From the NCBI GenBank assembly GCA_026874595.1, contig CM049307.1:411579-475578 (forward strand): a DNA stretch of 64,000 bases, written 5' to 3'. The translations under genes and the position numbers were made by a program. The stretch comes from Sipunculus nudus (lineage: Eukaryota > Annelida > Sipuncula > Golfingiida > Sipunculidae). Positions 23,036 to 32,235 of this stretch are shown piece by piece. Numbering within the stretch: the stretch's first letter is position 1; every line of letters begins with the position of its first letter. The notes under the pieces are model-generated. The model did not search any database and had not been told where the DNA came from. It saw nothing but the letters and a program-made list of their open reading frames with translations.

Positions 23036-23575
23036 ATGGCATCAAACAGCACAGTGAACTGCGCAGATCTACCGCTACCTAACATCGCTTTGCCTCCTTA
23101 CGGGCAGGCCTATAGACATGAGCCTCCGCCTAGTTACGAGCAAGCCCTCCTCTCGAGCGGCACAGGACAGAATGCGGACTTGTGGGCGCTACTGCAGAAG
23201 TACCCCCACGGCCCAACACATGCGGACGAGATCAGAAAGCGTTACCAGGTGAATGAGAAGTTCGTTAGGAAATTGTCCCGAGACGTGCGACTGCCGTTTG
23301 TGCAGGCAGAGAAACGTGTATTCCTGCACGTCCCCGACGAGGTTCAGTACGCCCTCCACTGGGGAATCATCAGCAAAACCACGTTAGACATCATCACGGA
23401 AAAGACTCCTGTTTTGAGGAAGCAGCGATCGCAGTTCATGTCGCACATGGAACGACGGCCCCTCGAAGATTGGATCATCCTCGAAGCCATCCTACATTAC
23501 ACCGGCTCTCAGGACTTGGCTTCTCCAATCACTGATACGGTGCAGAAACTAGGGTATGACCTGATGCGCTTGTAA
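23036..23575 (+). CDS. Unknown protein with PPxY-type motif and helical C-terminal domain
   Basis: A 179-residue protein from ATG 23,036, preferred over an upstream non-ATG extension because it matches the start of the divergent paralogue-like gene. Residues 1-20 share the module SIMA..S...C.D.PLP with that gene. A proline/tyrosine-rich stretch follows, containing PPPSYEQAL, a PPxY motif of the kind that binds WW domains of NEDD4-type ligases. Residues 50-179 are predicted to be mostly helical (LWALLQKYPHG, ADEIRKRYQV, KFVRKLSRDV) and could include a helix-turn-helix. A late-domain or ubiquitin-recruiting role is suggested by the PPxY only; no family is recognised. Confidence 0.65.
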   Translation: MASNSTVNCADLPLPNIALPPYGQAYRHEPPPSYEQALLSSGTGQNADLWALLQKYPHGPTHADEIRKRYQVNEKFVRKLSRDVRLPFVQAEKRVFLHVPDEVQYALHWGIISKTTLDIITEKTPVLRKQRSQFMSHMERRPLEDWIILEAILHYTGSQDLASPITDTVQKLGYDLMRL

Positions 23576-23657
23576 CTTGCCTCGACAGGAACGTTGACGT
23601 GCTGCAGACGATTAACCGGTACTGTGACATGAATTGCTTTTTTTTGTTTGTTCAGCT

Positions 23658-23663
23658 CACGTG
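23658..23663. promoter_or_regulatory. CACGTG box upstream of the 23,811 gene
   Basis: A TCACGTGA palindrome about 95 bases before the TATA box. The same word recurs upstream of other genes here (14,878, 16,220, 38,940, 40,648, 49,003). Confidence 0.4.
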
Positions 23664-23810
23664 ACCGCTTCGGCTCTTGTGTTCTCAAGTGTAAACAAGT
23701 CGCTTGACACTCCCGCGGTGCATGACTCGTGGTGCATGACTCAGCCTTGAAGGGTATTTAAGCGTTGGCGCGAGGGGAGTGTGGCAGACACGCTACAGTC
23801 TCTCTACACG

Positions 23811-24761
23811 ATGGATCGCGCCGAGGGGAACGACATGTTTACACTTCAGACGAAAGAGGAAATCGCAGCCCGTGACAAAAGGAGAGGCAAGCAGATTGTG
23901 CGTCCCATTATGCACCAGAAGCTTAATCGTAAGCAGACCGAGCAAATGATCCACTCCGGACTCGACCGAATGGAAGGAGTACTCAAGAAAGACATCGACA
24001 GCCTGACCAAACGTGTTTCCGATTTGACAGACCGGGTTGAAAAGTTAAAAGAGAGAGTGTCACGTCCTAGACAGTCCCAGTGTGATTCTGGACACGACAA
24101 GAAAAACGAATGTGAACGTAACGATGCCCCTAAAGCAGCAGCAGCAGCAGCTGCACAAACAGCTGAATCACGTGACAAAAAGACCGACAACCCTGCACAA
24201 ACAGCTGAATCACGTGACAAAAAGACCGACAAACCTGCACAAACAGCTGAATCGCGTGAACAAAAGGCCGACAAACCTGATGAAAAGGACGTAGGAGATG
24301 GAGCATCAGACATCACCATTCATGTGTTCTTACCGCCCTCAAAAACGTTGGAACAGGAACAGAAGGGAAAACAAGGTGCGGCTAAACAAGGTGCGGCAAA
24401 AACAGGTGTGGCAAAACAAGGTGCGGCAAAACAAGGTGCGGCAAAACAAGGTGCGACTAAAACAGGTGCGACTGCACGCAACCCAGCTCCGACTATTGTG
24501 GAGAAATTTGATGCATTAGTGGAAGGCCCATCAGGAGCTATACCTGTTAAGTTAGCAAATTTCTCCAACGGATCGTCTTTTTTTTGTGCATGCTCTGAAT
24601 GCCAGCAATGGGTATCCGAAAATCATGACAAACTGGACAAACTTGGGAAGCCTGCAGGGGAATCGCATTCGGGGGTATCTGTGGAAATGATCAAAAAACC
24701 GTCTGAGAGGCCGTTGGATGTTGCACAGGGAACTGCTGGTCCAAAAAAATCCACAGAATGA
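23811..24761 (+). CDS. Coiled-coil protein with charged and alanine-rich tandem repeats
   Basis: A 316-residue protein from ATG 23,811; a TATA-type tatttaa at 23,755-23,761 supports this start, and the upstream extension begins at a non-ATG codon. Residues about 55-95 form a coiled coil (heptads in MEGVLKKDIDSLTKRVSD). Then come an alanine run, three copies of a 14-residue AQTAESRDKKTDKP repeat (about 24,150-24,283), a second repeat block of AAKQG/AKTG pentads (about 24,375-24,470), and a C-terminal patch with FFCACSECQQW (CxCxxC). It is very hydrophilic. It may be a tegument, scaffold or nuclear adaptor protein. No family is recognised. The DNA repeats could vary in copy number between isolates. 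Confidence 0.7.
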   Translation: MDRAEGNDMFTLQTKEEIAARDKRRGKQIVRPIMHQKLNRKQTEQMIHSGLDRMEGVLKKDIDSLTKRVSDLTDRVEKLKERVSRPRQSQCDSGHDKKNECERNDAPKAAAAAAAQTAESRDKKTDNPAQTAESRDKKTDKPAQTAESREQKADKPDEKDVGDGASDITIHVFLPPSKTLEQEQKGKQGAAKQGAAKTGVAKQGAAKQGAAKQGATKTGATARNPAPTIVEKFDALVEGPSGAIPVKLANFSNGSSFFCACSECQQWVSENHDKLDKLGKPAGESHSGVSVEMIKKPSERPLDVAQGTAGPKKSTE

Positions 24762-24962
24762 ATAGAAGATGGATGTCCAGCTGGACAGAGCTGAGGACGA
24801 ATCATGCTTTGGAGGTAACCTGATGCACAGAAAATGAATCACGCTTTTGCTTCTCTTTGTGATATACAGTTATGGGGCGCAATTTATTCGGCCGACGATG
24901 ATATAAAAGTGTACAAACAAAGAACTAACCCTTCAGACTCGCATGCATTTCGACCCGTCACC

Positions 24963-25520
24963 ATGGCTGTTTTCGTTCACATGTACCCTGCGGCGACACA
25001 TGAAAATTATGACACGTGCGTCTTGTGCGGATACAGGAAGACGTATGACACTACTCGACCATGCTCTCCTGGAAGCCATCATTTTCCTGGAGAACACACA
25101 ACGCTAGATGAGTCACTGGATTGCCTGTTATGCGTCTGCATCGAACCATTTGACGGATGTGCCTCCTTATTTCATCTGGTAGGTGATATTCGTGCTCTTC
25201 ACATCTATGGTGAAATCTTGGGTTACTCCTGTTTTCCTTGTGTGTTTTGCGGATGGCAGTGCGATAGGATGCAGGTGCCGTGTGTAACTGACGTCGAATG
25301 GAAACGGCTTTTGGGAAAATCGGTCTGGCTCACAGACCTGGCATGCGGTGACAGACGCGCTAGACGATTTAATGAGAAGGTGTCCCGTTACTGGATGCAC
25401 AGGCCTGTAAATGCAGTGACCGTTTTGTACAGGCGCGAGATCGGTTTACCTGTACTACAGAACCATACACGGTACATGTACAGGAGTGGACGTACATGTC
25501 GTGCGTGGCCTTCATGCTGA
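24963..25520 (+). CDS. Cysteine-rich zinc-ribbon-like protein
   Basis: A 185-residue protein from ATG 24,963. The frame is open back to 24,834, but a clear TATA box (tataaaa, 24,902-24,908) lies 60 bases before this ATG and inside the longer frame, so the shorter start is favoured. The sequence shows CxxC pairs: DTCVLCGY (about 20), DCLLCVC (about 57), CFPCVFCGWQC (about 98), and further cysteines. Together these suggest one or two zinc-binding sites. The C-terminal third is basic (RRARRFNEK, RMYRSGRTCR). The next gene downstream is also a zinc-finger-like protein with a similar size and layout, so the two may be distant relatives. No family is recognised. Confidence 0.65.
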   Translation: MAVFVHMYPAATHENYDTCVLCGYRKTYDTTRPCSPGSHHFPGEHTTLDESLDCLLCVCIEPFDGCASLFHLVGDIRALHIYGEILGYSCFPCVFCGWQCDRMQVPCVTDVEWKRLLGKSVWLTDLACGDRRARRFNEKVSRYWMHRPVNAVTVLYRREIGLPVLQNHTRYMYRSGRTCRAWPSC

Positions 25521-25652
25521 CGTAAGCGTATCGTACGTGCATATATAATATATATAGTGGTTCGGGTGAGCTAAGACGTCAGTACAGAGTGAGACTGTCA
25601 AGGTTATCACTTCGTGTGCAGTGTGTCTTCATCCGTGCATACACATATTCAA

Positions 25653-26429
25653 ATGGATGATATACTAGAGCTGTCCGATGAAAACACAAGCATGTTTGAG
25701 AAGAATGAAAGAGGACGTACTGCTCCAGAGCAAGAGGTTTGCTGCATATGCGGGGTTTCAGTATCATGCCTCCGCTCGCATGTTGCTGTATCTCATCTGC
25801 CTTGGTTCGCTGACCCGATCTCCGCCTGTTCTGTGTGCAGAATGAATTTCGGCGACATCTGGCATCGCAAAGAACACGAGGACAGATTCCACGCAGGACG
25901 TTCCTGCCTGCTGCACAAGGACACGTATATATGCTACATGATGCCGTATATGCAAAGCATATGCAGAATGTTGGGATGTTCGTACATGAGCAACCTCCCG
26001 CTGCTCGTGAGAACAAAGGGGTTGCAGCTTATACGTTCCTGTCAGCTTTTAGAAGGTGAGTGTCTGTACTTCGTGTCCTGGACAGGAGAGAGGCGTGGTT
26101 TTAAACCGGAAGACCCGCGTTATCTCAAGGACTGCGCGCACTGGCGTGTGCTGCTACGTCTATTGCACGCAACGAGATACCTGACAGGATACGCGTCGAG
26201 ATACTCGAGTGAATACGCGACAGAGAACACTACGCCTGATGACGCCCATTACTCAGGCAACACATGCACGCGCCCCATCCTTGTCGTATCAACCAGTACA
26301 CACGGCACCCGTAGAAATCGCCCAAGAGACACTCACGGCGACAGAAAACATAAAACGCGTACACGTAAAAACGCAAAGTCACGGAAACGACGTCACCAGG
26401 ACGAGCATTCCAGTGGAGAAAACGTATAG
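25653..26429 (+). CDS. C2H2-like zinc-finger protein with basic C-terminus
   Basis: A 258-residue protein from ATG 25,653; the upstream extension has no ATG. A TATA-rich stretch lies at about 25,539-25,557. There are two C2H2-like fingers near the N-terminus: CCICGVSVSCLRSHVAVSH (about 29-48) and CSVCRMNFGDIWHRKEHEDRFH (about 59-82). A conserved-looking middle part follows (LHKDTYICYMMPYMQSIC, ECLYFVSWTGERRGFKPEDP). The last 50 residues are rich in Arg, Lys and His (HKTRTRKNAKSRKRR), a likely nuclear localisation signal. A poly(A) signal-like aataaa lies just after the stop (26,432). It is probably a nuclear nucleic-acid-binding protein; the target is unknown. Confidence 0.7.
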   Translation: MDDILELSDENTSMFEKNERGRTAPEQEVCCICGVSVSCLRSHVAVSHLPWFADPISACSVCRMNFGDIWHRKEHEDRFHAGRSCLLHKDTYICYMMPYMQSICRMLGCSYMSNLPLLVRTKGLQLIRSCQLLEGECLYFVSWTGERRGFKPEDPRYLKDCAHWRVLLRLLHATRYLTGYASRYSSEYATENTTPDDAHYSGNTCTRPILVVSTSTHGTRRNRPRDTHGDRKHKTRTRKNAKSRKRRHQDEHSSGENV

Positions 26430-26993
26430 ATAATAAAAAAAAAACAGTTTATATCCAGTCGACGGCCTTAATGCTTTGTTGGAAAAAGAGCATGGACTAA
26501 TTTGAATTGAAATTCAAACGAATTAACATTTCTTCTTAAAGGCGAATTAATATTGTTTGTAAAGTCACTGTCCTTTCCGTCACGTCAAATATTGTGCTTC
26601 ATCTCAGCGCCATGTGTATTGTTTGTATGTATGCTTGATTTGCACGCAGTAAAAATATTGTCCTGCTTTAACGGGTGTCTGTCGTTCTTTACGCATGCCA
26701 CATTTACACACACTCACAAACATGAATCACACACACACACAAACATGAATCACGCACCAAAGGCATCGCAACAGGAAAAAAAGCGGGGGAGCTCCCGGTG
26801 TATGTTACGTGCACATGAAGGTTATATGTATGCATGCATGGAAACGTATGGCAGGTATCAGTACGAAAAATACACTCAATAATATCAAAGTTGTGTTTAT
26901 TTTGGTTTAATTACATGCTTCATCACGCAGTACTTCGGTAACAAAACACTGTCAGGTACAATGAAACGGAGAACCATGCATGTCCGACCTGTG
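26430..26993. other. Gene-free interval with convergent 3' ends
   Basis: AATAAA on the plus strand at about 26,432 serves the upstream gene; its minus-strand counterpart (tttatt at about 26,896-26,901) serves the downstream minus-strand gene. A short CA repeat lies near 26,705-26,745. No gene is supported. Confidence 0.5.
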
Positions 26994-27461
26994 TTACTCT
27001 TTTTTGGAGACCTCGACCTTTCCCGGTGTCATTTCGGACAAGATCCTGTCCATTTGTGTTAGGTCTTCCCTCATCTCATGCAACAGTTGCGTCATTTTTT
27101 GTAACCTCCCAACCATCACTTCCGCTGTACGTGGTGTCCAGGAACTCTGGGTCTGGTCCGGCGTGTGGCCCGACAATGGGTTTCGACGTCCTCTCCCGCG
27201 ACGGCGGAGTGTGCGTGCTCGTGTACTCGTTTCACCACCATCTGTCATGCTTGTGTCAGACTTCTCCGCCTGTTCAAGCGTAGAACGTTCCTCCCTGCAC
27301 GTAGCACGGTCCAGTGTGCTAGGGATTGTATTCTCATGCGTTGGTTCGCCTTCTCCGATGTACCACTGTACTTGGGAAGTTTCGTTATGAACGACGTCAT
27401 TAACATCTTCGGGGTCTTCGTGGGTAACGTAATGCCGAGACCTGCTGAACATGGCACCCAT
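26994..27461 (-). CDS. Small hydrophilic protein with Arg-rich and helical segments
   Basis: A 155-residue protein (a second Met at residue 4). A minus-strand TATA (tataaag, about 27,569-27,576) lies about 110 bases before the start. The N-terminal half is acidic and Thr/Ser/Glu-rich. A basic patch (RARTLRRRGRGRRNP) near residue 85 could direct the protein to the nucleus. The C-terminal 45 residues (MVGRLQKMTQLLHEMREDLTQ) form a strong amphipathic or coiled-coil helix. No family is recognised. It is convergent with the zinc-finger gene upstream. Confidence 0.6.
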   Translation of the reverse strand: MGAMFSRSRHYVTHEDPEDVNDVVHNETSQVQWYIGEGEPTHENTIPSTLDRATCREERSTLEQAEKSDTSMTDGGETSTRARTLRRRGRGRRNPLSGHTPDQTQSSWTPRTAEVMVGRLQKMTQLLHEMREDLTQMDRILSEMTPGKVEVSKKE

Positions 27462-27727
27462 GACACACCGACTTTGCTGTATAATGATATAAAGACAACC
27501 GAGCGGTTGTGCCTGTCGTCAATCACGACGCCTCCTCCTGTCTGGACCGCACTGAACGAAATGAGTCTAGCTTTATAAGCAAGCGGGTGACTGGCGTTTG
27601 ACGTCACATGCCGTGGGCGGAGTCAATGTCGCATGTATTTGCGTTGCACGTGTACAGCTACGCCCCGTCTTGACCAGACTTTGCACTGAAACACGGACGG
27701 GCCACATGTCGTCAGCCGACGAATACT

Positions 27728-27735
27728 AATAAAAC
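27728..27735 (+). promoter_or_regulatory. TATA box of the first ankyrin gene
   Basis: The word taataaaa lies 57 bases before ATG 27,785, the distance seen for many genes in this block. Confidence 0.45.
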
Positions 27736-27784
27736 CCACAGTGCAATCTACACGGTCACACTGTAATACAGGCGTGTTTCAGCA

Positions 27785-28921
27785 ATGTCACGAGAGCGGT
27801 TTAACAGGGAAAACCCGCGCTTTCAACGGATGTTAGACAATATACATAACATGGACGACGAAGAAGATGACGCTGACGATGATTTAGGAGCCGTAGGATG
27901 GAGTTTTCAGCAGGAACTTCCAGGACATATTCACCGTGGCCTTATGGATGAGTCGCTCCAGATGGCACGCGCAAACCCACGCGCAGCAGCAGCACTAGCC
28001 GCGTTCTACGCCGGTGTTCCGGTTGATGACGACGACGTAGGTTTCAGTGAAGAGATGGATGACGATTCTGACATGGAAGACATGGCGTGTAGTATGAATG
28101 ACTGCGTGCTGTCAGAAGCAGACGCAGGCGTGGTACCCGATGTTAAGAACACAGGCGCGGGAGAAAGATACACTCAGGAACAGTTGCGTCGCACAGACGA
28201 AACTGGGAGGACTGCGCTGCACAGGCTAATCGAAGAGGGTAGGTATGATGTGGTTTCCCGTATACTGGCAGGGCTGAAAGGACCGAGCTGCTATGTGAAA
28301 GGACAGGAATGCTATGCTGTGTTGAACATTCCCAACAAGAAAGGCCGAACGTGCCTCCATTTGGCTGTCATGAAAGGACAGGCATGCTTGGCAAGGCAAC
28401 TGGTCATGCACGGTGCCGTTTTAGAGGCACGAGACTCAGATGGTAACACGCCCCTCCACATAGCCTGCGCACGAGGTGACCTGTCGACCGTAAAATGCCT
28501 GACAGCAGTCCTGGGGGAAGAGATGTTGAACATCCCATACTTTGTGCCGTTCACCAAGTTACCTCAAGACATGGACGCGGTAAACAAGGAAGGTCTGGGA
28601 TTTATGCACCTCGCAGCAGCTTGCGGGGTGGAGGAACTGACGGTTCACCTGGTGAACAAGTTGGGAGCGGACGTAAACCAACGGGAAACCCGCAGTGGCA
28701 GAACGGCACTGCACATAGCAGCTGCAGCCGGTTTGAGTACCATGGTTCGGTGCCTGATCGAGAGATGCGGCGCAGACGTACACGTTAAGTCGTCCGACGG
28801 CTGGACACCCATACAGTCAGCTATGATGGAAAACCAACAGGAAACAGCTGAAATCCTTTTGAATTACATTAAGAAATGCGGCAAAGAAACGTCGGAGGAA
28901 AGCGATATAGATGAATGCTGA
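27785..28921 (+). CDS. IkB/Cactus-like ankyrin-repeat protein 1
   Basis: A 378-residue protein. Residues 1-120 are acidic (runs of Asp and Glu). About six ankyrin repeats follow (140-165, 185-212, 218-245, 266-295, 303-332, 337-365), with TALHRLIEEG, TCLHLAVMKG and TPLHIACARG helices. The later repeats carry GADVNQRETRSGRTALHIA, the wording typical of the fifth and sixth repeats of IkB/Cactus proteins. No DSGxxS phosphodegron is visible, so signal-induced degradation of the host type is not expected. By analogy with insect-virus vankyrins, an NF-kB-binding inhibitor acting in the cytoplasm or nucleus is likely, but this is inference. It is the first of three tandem paralogues in the same direction. 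It has its own TATA box and is intact. Confidence 0.85.
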   Translation: MSRERFNRENPRFQRMLDNIHNMDDEEDDADDDLGAVGWSFQQELPGHIHRGLMDESLQMARANPRAAAALAAFYAGVPVDDDDVGFSEEMDDDSDMEDMACSMNDCVLSEADAGVVPDVKNTGAGERYTQEQLRRTDETGRTALHRLIEEGRYDVVSRILAGLKGPSCYVKGQECYAVLNIPNKKGRTCLHLAVMKGQACLARQLVMHGAVLEARDSDGNTPLHIACARGDLSTVKCLTAVLGEEMLNIPYFVPFTKLPQDMDAVNKEGLGFMHLAAACGVEELTVHLVNKLGADVNQRETRSGRTALHIAAAAGLSTMVRCLIERCGADVHVKSSDGWTPIQSAMMENQQETAEILLNYIKKCGKETSEESDIDEC

Positions 28922-29391
28922 GGCGTATGTGTTTATTAAGCAAACTGTCAGGATGTAATCCTGTTTCCTCCGCACACAGAATATACGTCGCCTGATTAGT
29001 GTTTTTAGTAGTGGAGCATTTAAACATTTACGTCATTGGGTTTTTACTTTTACTTAAGCGTAAAACCGGGTATTTCCAAGCGTCAGTTGGTATACTGAAT
29101 ACCTGCCAGAACGTGGGTACGACGTCGTGGTAACATAACCGCTAACACGTAGATTTTCCCGGATGTGTACTACGTCGGTTTACGTTTTGGAATTCACACA
29201 ATCAGTGAGTCATCGTCGGTTTTCCCCATGTAAATCATATGCTTGCATAAACAAGTCAGGAGGGTATGAGTCAGGAGAATTTTCCCCCAATCAGAGACTT
29301 TCTATTGGTTGTCACTAGGAAGCATTGTGTATAAATATGCCCGACCAGTGTCAACGTCTACATTTTGGATGAACGTCTTTATCGCCGTACC
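28922..29391. other. Intergenic promoter region between ankyrin genes 1 and 2
   Basis: No frame is credible. It has a TTTATT word just after the first gene and the TATA box of the second gene at its right end. Confidence 0.45.
29330..29337 (+). promoter_or_regulatory. TATA box of the second ankyrin gene
   Basis: The word tataaata lies 62 bases before ATG 29,392 and decides the start over the non-ATG extension at 29,365. Confidence 0.5.
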
Positions 29392-30531
29392 ATGGCCAGC
29401 AGGCGGCAAATTGAAAGCATTGAACTTGCTAGAGTGTGCGCTGAAGTGTCTGAGTACTCTACCCTGGGTGTTAACTTCATAGACAAGTCTGCGTACTCAA
29501 CAGAAAGCGTTAATGTCACGGACGATGACATGAATACAGGGGAAACACTTTCAGAAATGGACACTTCATTGACAAGCATTGACAACGGAACTGGCGGGCT
29601 ATTACTAGTGTCGAATCCGACGTGTACCTCGGTTCATTTGTCGGTTTGTGAAGGGTTTGACCCCGAGCTGGACGAGAAGAGAGCTCCCTTTTGGACTCAA
29701 GGGTCCCCTTTCTCTCTGCAGTTGGCCTTTCACATGGCGAAACGCCGTGGTCTTGGGTTGCACGTTTTGCCTGTTTTCCTGAAAAACGCCAAGCGGTTCG
29801 TGAACAACATATTTGAAGACGTCGGGATGGGCACGGACGAAACACTTTTACACAGTTGCATAAAGAATTGGGGCAGGGAACGTGCTGCCACGGGGATACT
29901 GCGCGACCTAACGCACAGCCGAGGGATCAACAAGACCGATATGAATGGCGACACCTGCTTGCACCTGGCCGTTAAGAAGGGTATGTATTCACTGGTAAGG
30001 CAGTTGGTGGCTCGCGGTGCTGACACAGAGGCTAGAGACGCGCACGGGAACACACCGTTGCATTTGGCTTCAGCCAGAGGTGACACGATGTGTGCAATGG
30101 CTCTGACATTGTACCTGACGCATGCAGAAGTGAAAAAATATCTACGTTACAGACCGTTTAACAGAGTCCCCCCAAGGCCGAACATTTTGAATTACGACGG
30201 GCAGACGTGCGTACATTTGGCTGCGGAAGGTGGGCACAAGGACCTGCTAGGTTGCCTCAAACCGCTGCTGGAGGATGTCGATGCGCCTAATGGAAAGACG
30301 GGAAAGACTGCACTGTACGAAGCAGCTGAGTCCGGCAGATTAGACATGGTACGATATTTGGTAAATGAATGTTGGGCGAATGCACACGCGCGAGCGTGGA
30401 ACAGGAGTTCTCCCTTGGAAGCTGCAATGTCGAACGGGCACGAGGAATGTGTTATGTTTCTTGTAGGGTTGGGTGCTGTGCGCCCGGACAATTGCGACAG
30501 CGAAGACGACAGCATGACCGAGAGTGGATAG
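29392..30531 (+). CDS. IkB/Cactus-like ankyrin-repeat protein 2
   Basis: A 379-residue protein. The first 140 residues are polar and rich in Ser, Thr and Asp. Ankyrin repeats begin near 140 (ETLLHSCIKN) and continue with TCLHLAVKKG, TPLHLASARG and TCVHLAAEGG helices. A repeat with NGKTGKTALYEAAESG occupies the place of the SGRTALH repeat of paralogue 1. The C-terminus is acidic (DNCDSEDDSMTES), like a PEST tail. The shared phrase LVRQLVARGAD.EARD.HGNTPLH matches both neighbours, so all three genes come from one ancestor. No DSGxxS degron is visible. It is probably a Rel/NF-kB-interacting protein; the target is unproven. Confidence 0.85.
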   Translation: MASRRQIESIELARVCAEVSEYSTLGVNFIDKSAYSTESVNVTDDDMNTGETLSEMDTSLTSIDNGTGGLLLVSNPTCTSVHLSVCEGFDPELDEKRAPFWTQGSPFSLQLAFHMAKRRGLGLHVLPVFLKNAKRFVNNIFEDVGMGTDETLLHSCIKNWGRERAATGILRDLTHSRGINKTDMNGDTCLHLAVKKGMYSLVRQLVARGADTEARDAHGNTPLHLASARGDTMCAMALTLYLTHAEVKKYLRYRPFNRVPPRPNILNYDGQTCVHLAAEGGHKDLLGCLKPLLEDVDAPNGKTGKTALYEAAESGRLDMVRYLVNECWANAHARAWNRSSPLEAAMSNGHEECVMFLVGLGAVRPDNCDSEDDSMTESG

Positions 30532-30922
30532 CTTAATACGAAAGTGTATACACTATGATTGTATACTGTGCCTACTAATTATCCCGCAATGACAGCACTG
30601 GCTGATGAACTGGGGGGAGGGGGGGGGGGGCTTCGCTTTCCGGATACACCGTTGTTCAACCCTAAACAAACACTACCAATGACGTGGCTGTGTGTGACCG
30701 TGAACAAAAATCCCACATGTCGGATGACGCATTATCATGCTGTGATTTGTGGGGAAATCTGACGTTACCAAAATTAGAGATTACCTCACAAATGTGACTT
30801 TCGGAAATTCCACGGGTTAAAAATAGATGTCGTTTTAGCGTATAAATATATGACTGTTCTGGTAGTATTTGATCACATACCGTTGCAGTTCACTGTTCGT
30901 TTACACGTTTAGAGACAGAGAC
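30532..30922. other. Intergenic promoter region between ankyrin genes 2 and 3
   Basis: It contains a G-run (30,613-30,630) and a TATA box (tataaatata, 30,841-30,850) 82 bases before the next start. A 67-codon frame across the G-run is not supported. Confidence 0.45.
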
Positions 30923-31717
30923 ATGTTTTGTTCGACGGAGTCAGTCGAGGCTGGGATGCGTAGACTTCACATAAGCGAAAACAGCACCGTCAAAGACATA
31001 CGCGAGAACAGCACCGCCAAAGAAGTCACGGTTTCTGGTGCCCCACAGGACGTATCGTCCACCCCGTGTCACTTTCTCGCCCGTGACAGTGCCGGTGAGA
31101 CGTTTCTGCACAATTGCATATTAGCCGGGATGGAAGGCTGGGCGATATCGGTACTAGACAGAATGGACGGGCCAGGAGTCCTCGACATAGTAAACATACA
31201 AGGAGAAACCTACCTCGAGCTGGCTGTGAGACTTTGCATGCACCAACTCATCCGGCATCTAGTGATGCGCGGAGCGGACGTTACGAAAAGGGACAGACAC
31301 GCGAACACCCCACTGCACTTGGCTTGCCAGCGCAAGTGCTCGGAATGCTTGAAATCACTGACATGCTGGGCCGGCTTTGTGATGATGGACAAGCCGGATT
31401 TCTACAGGAATCTCACGGGTGTTATGAACGCGGACGGTCGCACTTGCATGCACATAGCAGCAGAAGCAGATGCCAGGGACATGCTGAACTATCTTTTATT
31501 CGCGCTGCACGCGGATCCCAACTGTAAAGAAGGCAAACGAGGCCTGACACCGTTACATGAAGCTGTTCTGCGTGGCAATGTGGACATGGTGAAGTATATG
31601 TTATTAGAAGCCGGAGCTGACATATCGCTCGAATCCTACGATAGGGAAACAGCACGTTCACTGGCATACGCTACAGACAATTCAGAGATGTGTATGTTCT
31701 TACGGATGATCGAGTGA
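30923..31717 (+). CDS. IkB/Cactus-like ankyrin-repeat protein 3
   Basis: A 264-residue protein from ATG 30,923; the frame extends upstream without an ATG, and the TATA box at 30,841 supports this start. It is the shortest of the three, mainly because the N-terminal region is only about 55 residues and includes two copies of an ENSTVKD/ENSTAKE phrase. Ankyrin helices include TFLHNCILAG, TYLELAVRLC, TPLHLACQRK, TCMHIAAEAD and TPLHEAVLRG. The phrase LIRHLVMRGADVTKRDRHANTPLH aligns with the same phrase in its paralogues. It is intact, with no degron. A probable Rel/NF-kB-pathway modulator by family resemblance. Confidence 0.85.
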   Translation: MFCSTESVEAGMRRLHISENSTVKDIRENSTAKEVTVSGAPQDVSSTPCHFLARDSAGETFLHNCILAGMEGWAISVLDRMDGPGVLDIVNIQGETYLELAVRLCMHQLIRHLVMRGADVTKRDRHANTPLHLACQRKCSECLKSLTCWAGFVMMDKPDFYRNLTGVMNADGRTCMHIAAEADARDMLNYLLFALHADPNCKEGKRGLTPLHEAVLRGNVDMVKYMLLEAGADISLESYDRETARSLAYATDNSEMCMFLRMIE

Positions 31718-32235
31718 AACGTGATATGGACAGATATATTTTGGTTTATTTGACATGAACGTGCATGAATTTGATTTGTTTATACGTTGTTACTTGGTAT
31801 AAATGTGATGTATCGTGTATGGTGTTGTTTTTTTTTATTGTTTCGTGTTTCATGTTAGACAGCATTAATGAACGTGATTTATGCCAGCCTTCGTTCTGTG
31901 CACTTGTCAAATGACGTTCCAATGTATGATGGTATGGATGACGTGTGTGGTAGCTAAGGTGTGGGTCGGTTGCAGCTCAGCTGACTATAAGTCCCCTGAG
32001 CTATACTGATGATGATCATGCACATCCCTCTTTTTACACCCCGCGTCTTATATCCGATCGGGTTGTACAAGCGCAACAGACGAAGGGTCAGATTGGTCGT
32101 TATTTGGTGTACGTATTTGTGTTTCTGGTCCTAGCGGTTGAATCAGGTATTGGGGTGGATAAAGTCACTGTCACAGTTACTGTGACTTACGTCAACTGAT
32201 CGTTCATCAAACGGTCCATGGCATGATAAAACAAA
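31718..32235. other. Intergenic region before the 1,083-residue gene
   Basis: No gene is seen. It holds a T-run (31,828-31,837) and, near the right end, a perfect palindrome listed separately. Confidence 0.5.
32170..32186. promoter_or_regulatory. Perfect palindrome GTCACAGT-T-ACTGTGAC
   Basis: Eight-base arms with one central base, 50 bases before the start of the 1,083-residue gene. It may be a dimer-binding operator-like site; no binding protein can be named. Confidence 0.4.

Noticed and set aside
23846-24319. Minus-strand 157-residue frame opposite the coiled-coil gene
   Set aside because: Shadow of the repeat-rich plus-strand gene; no promoter.
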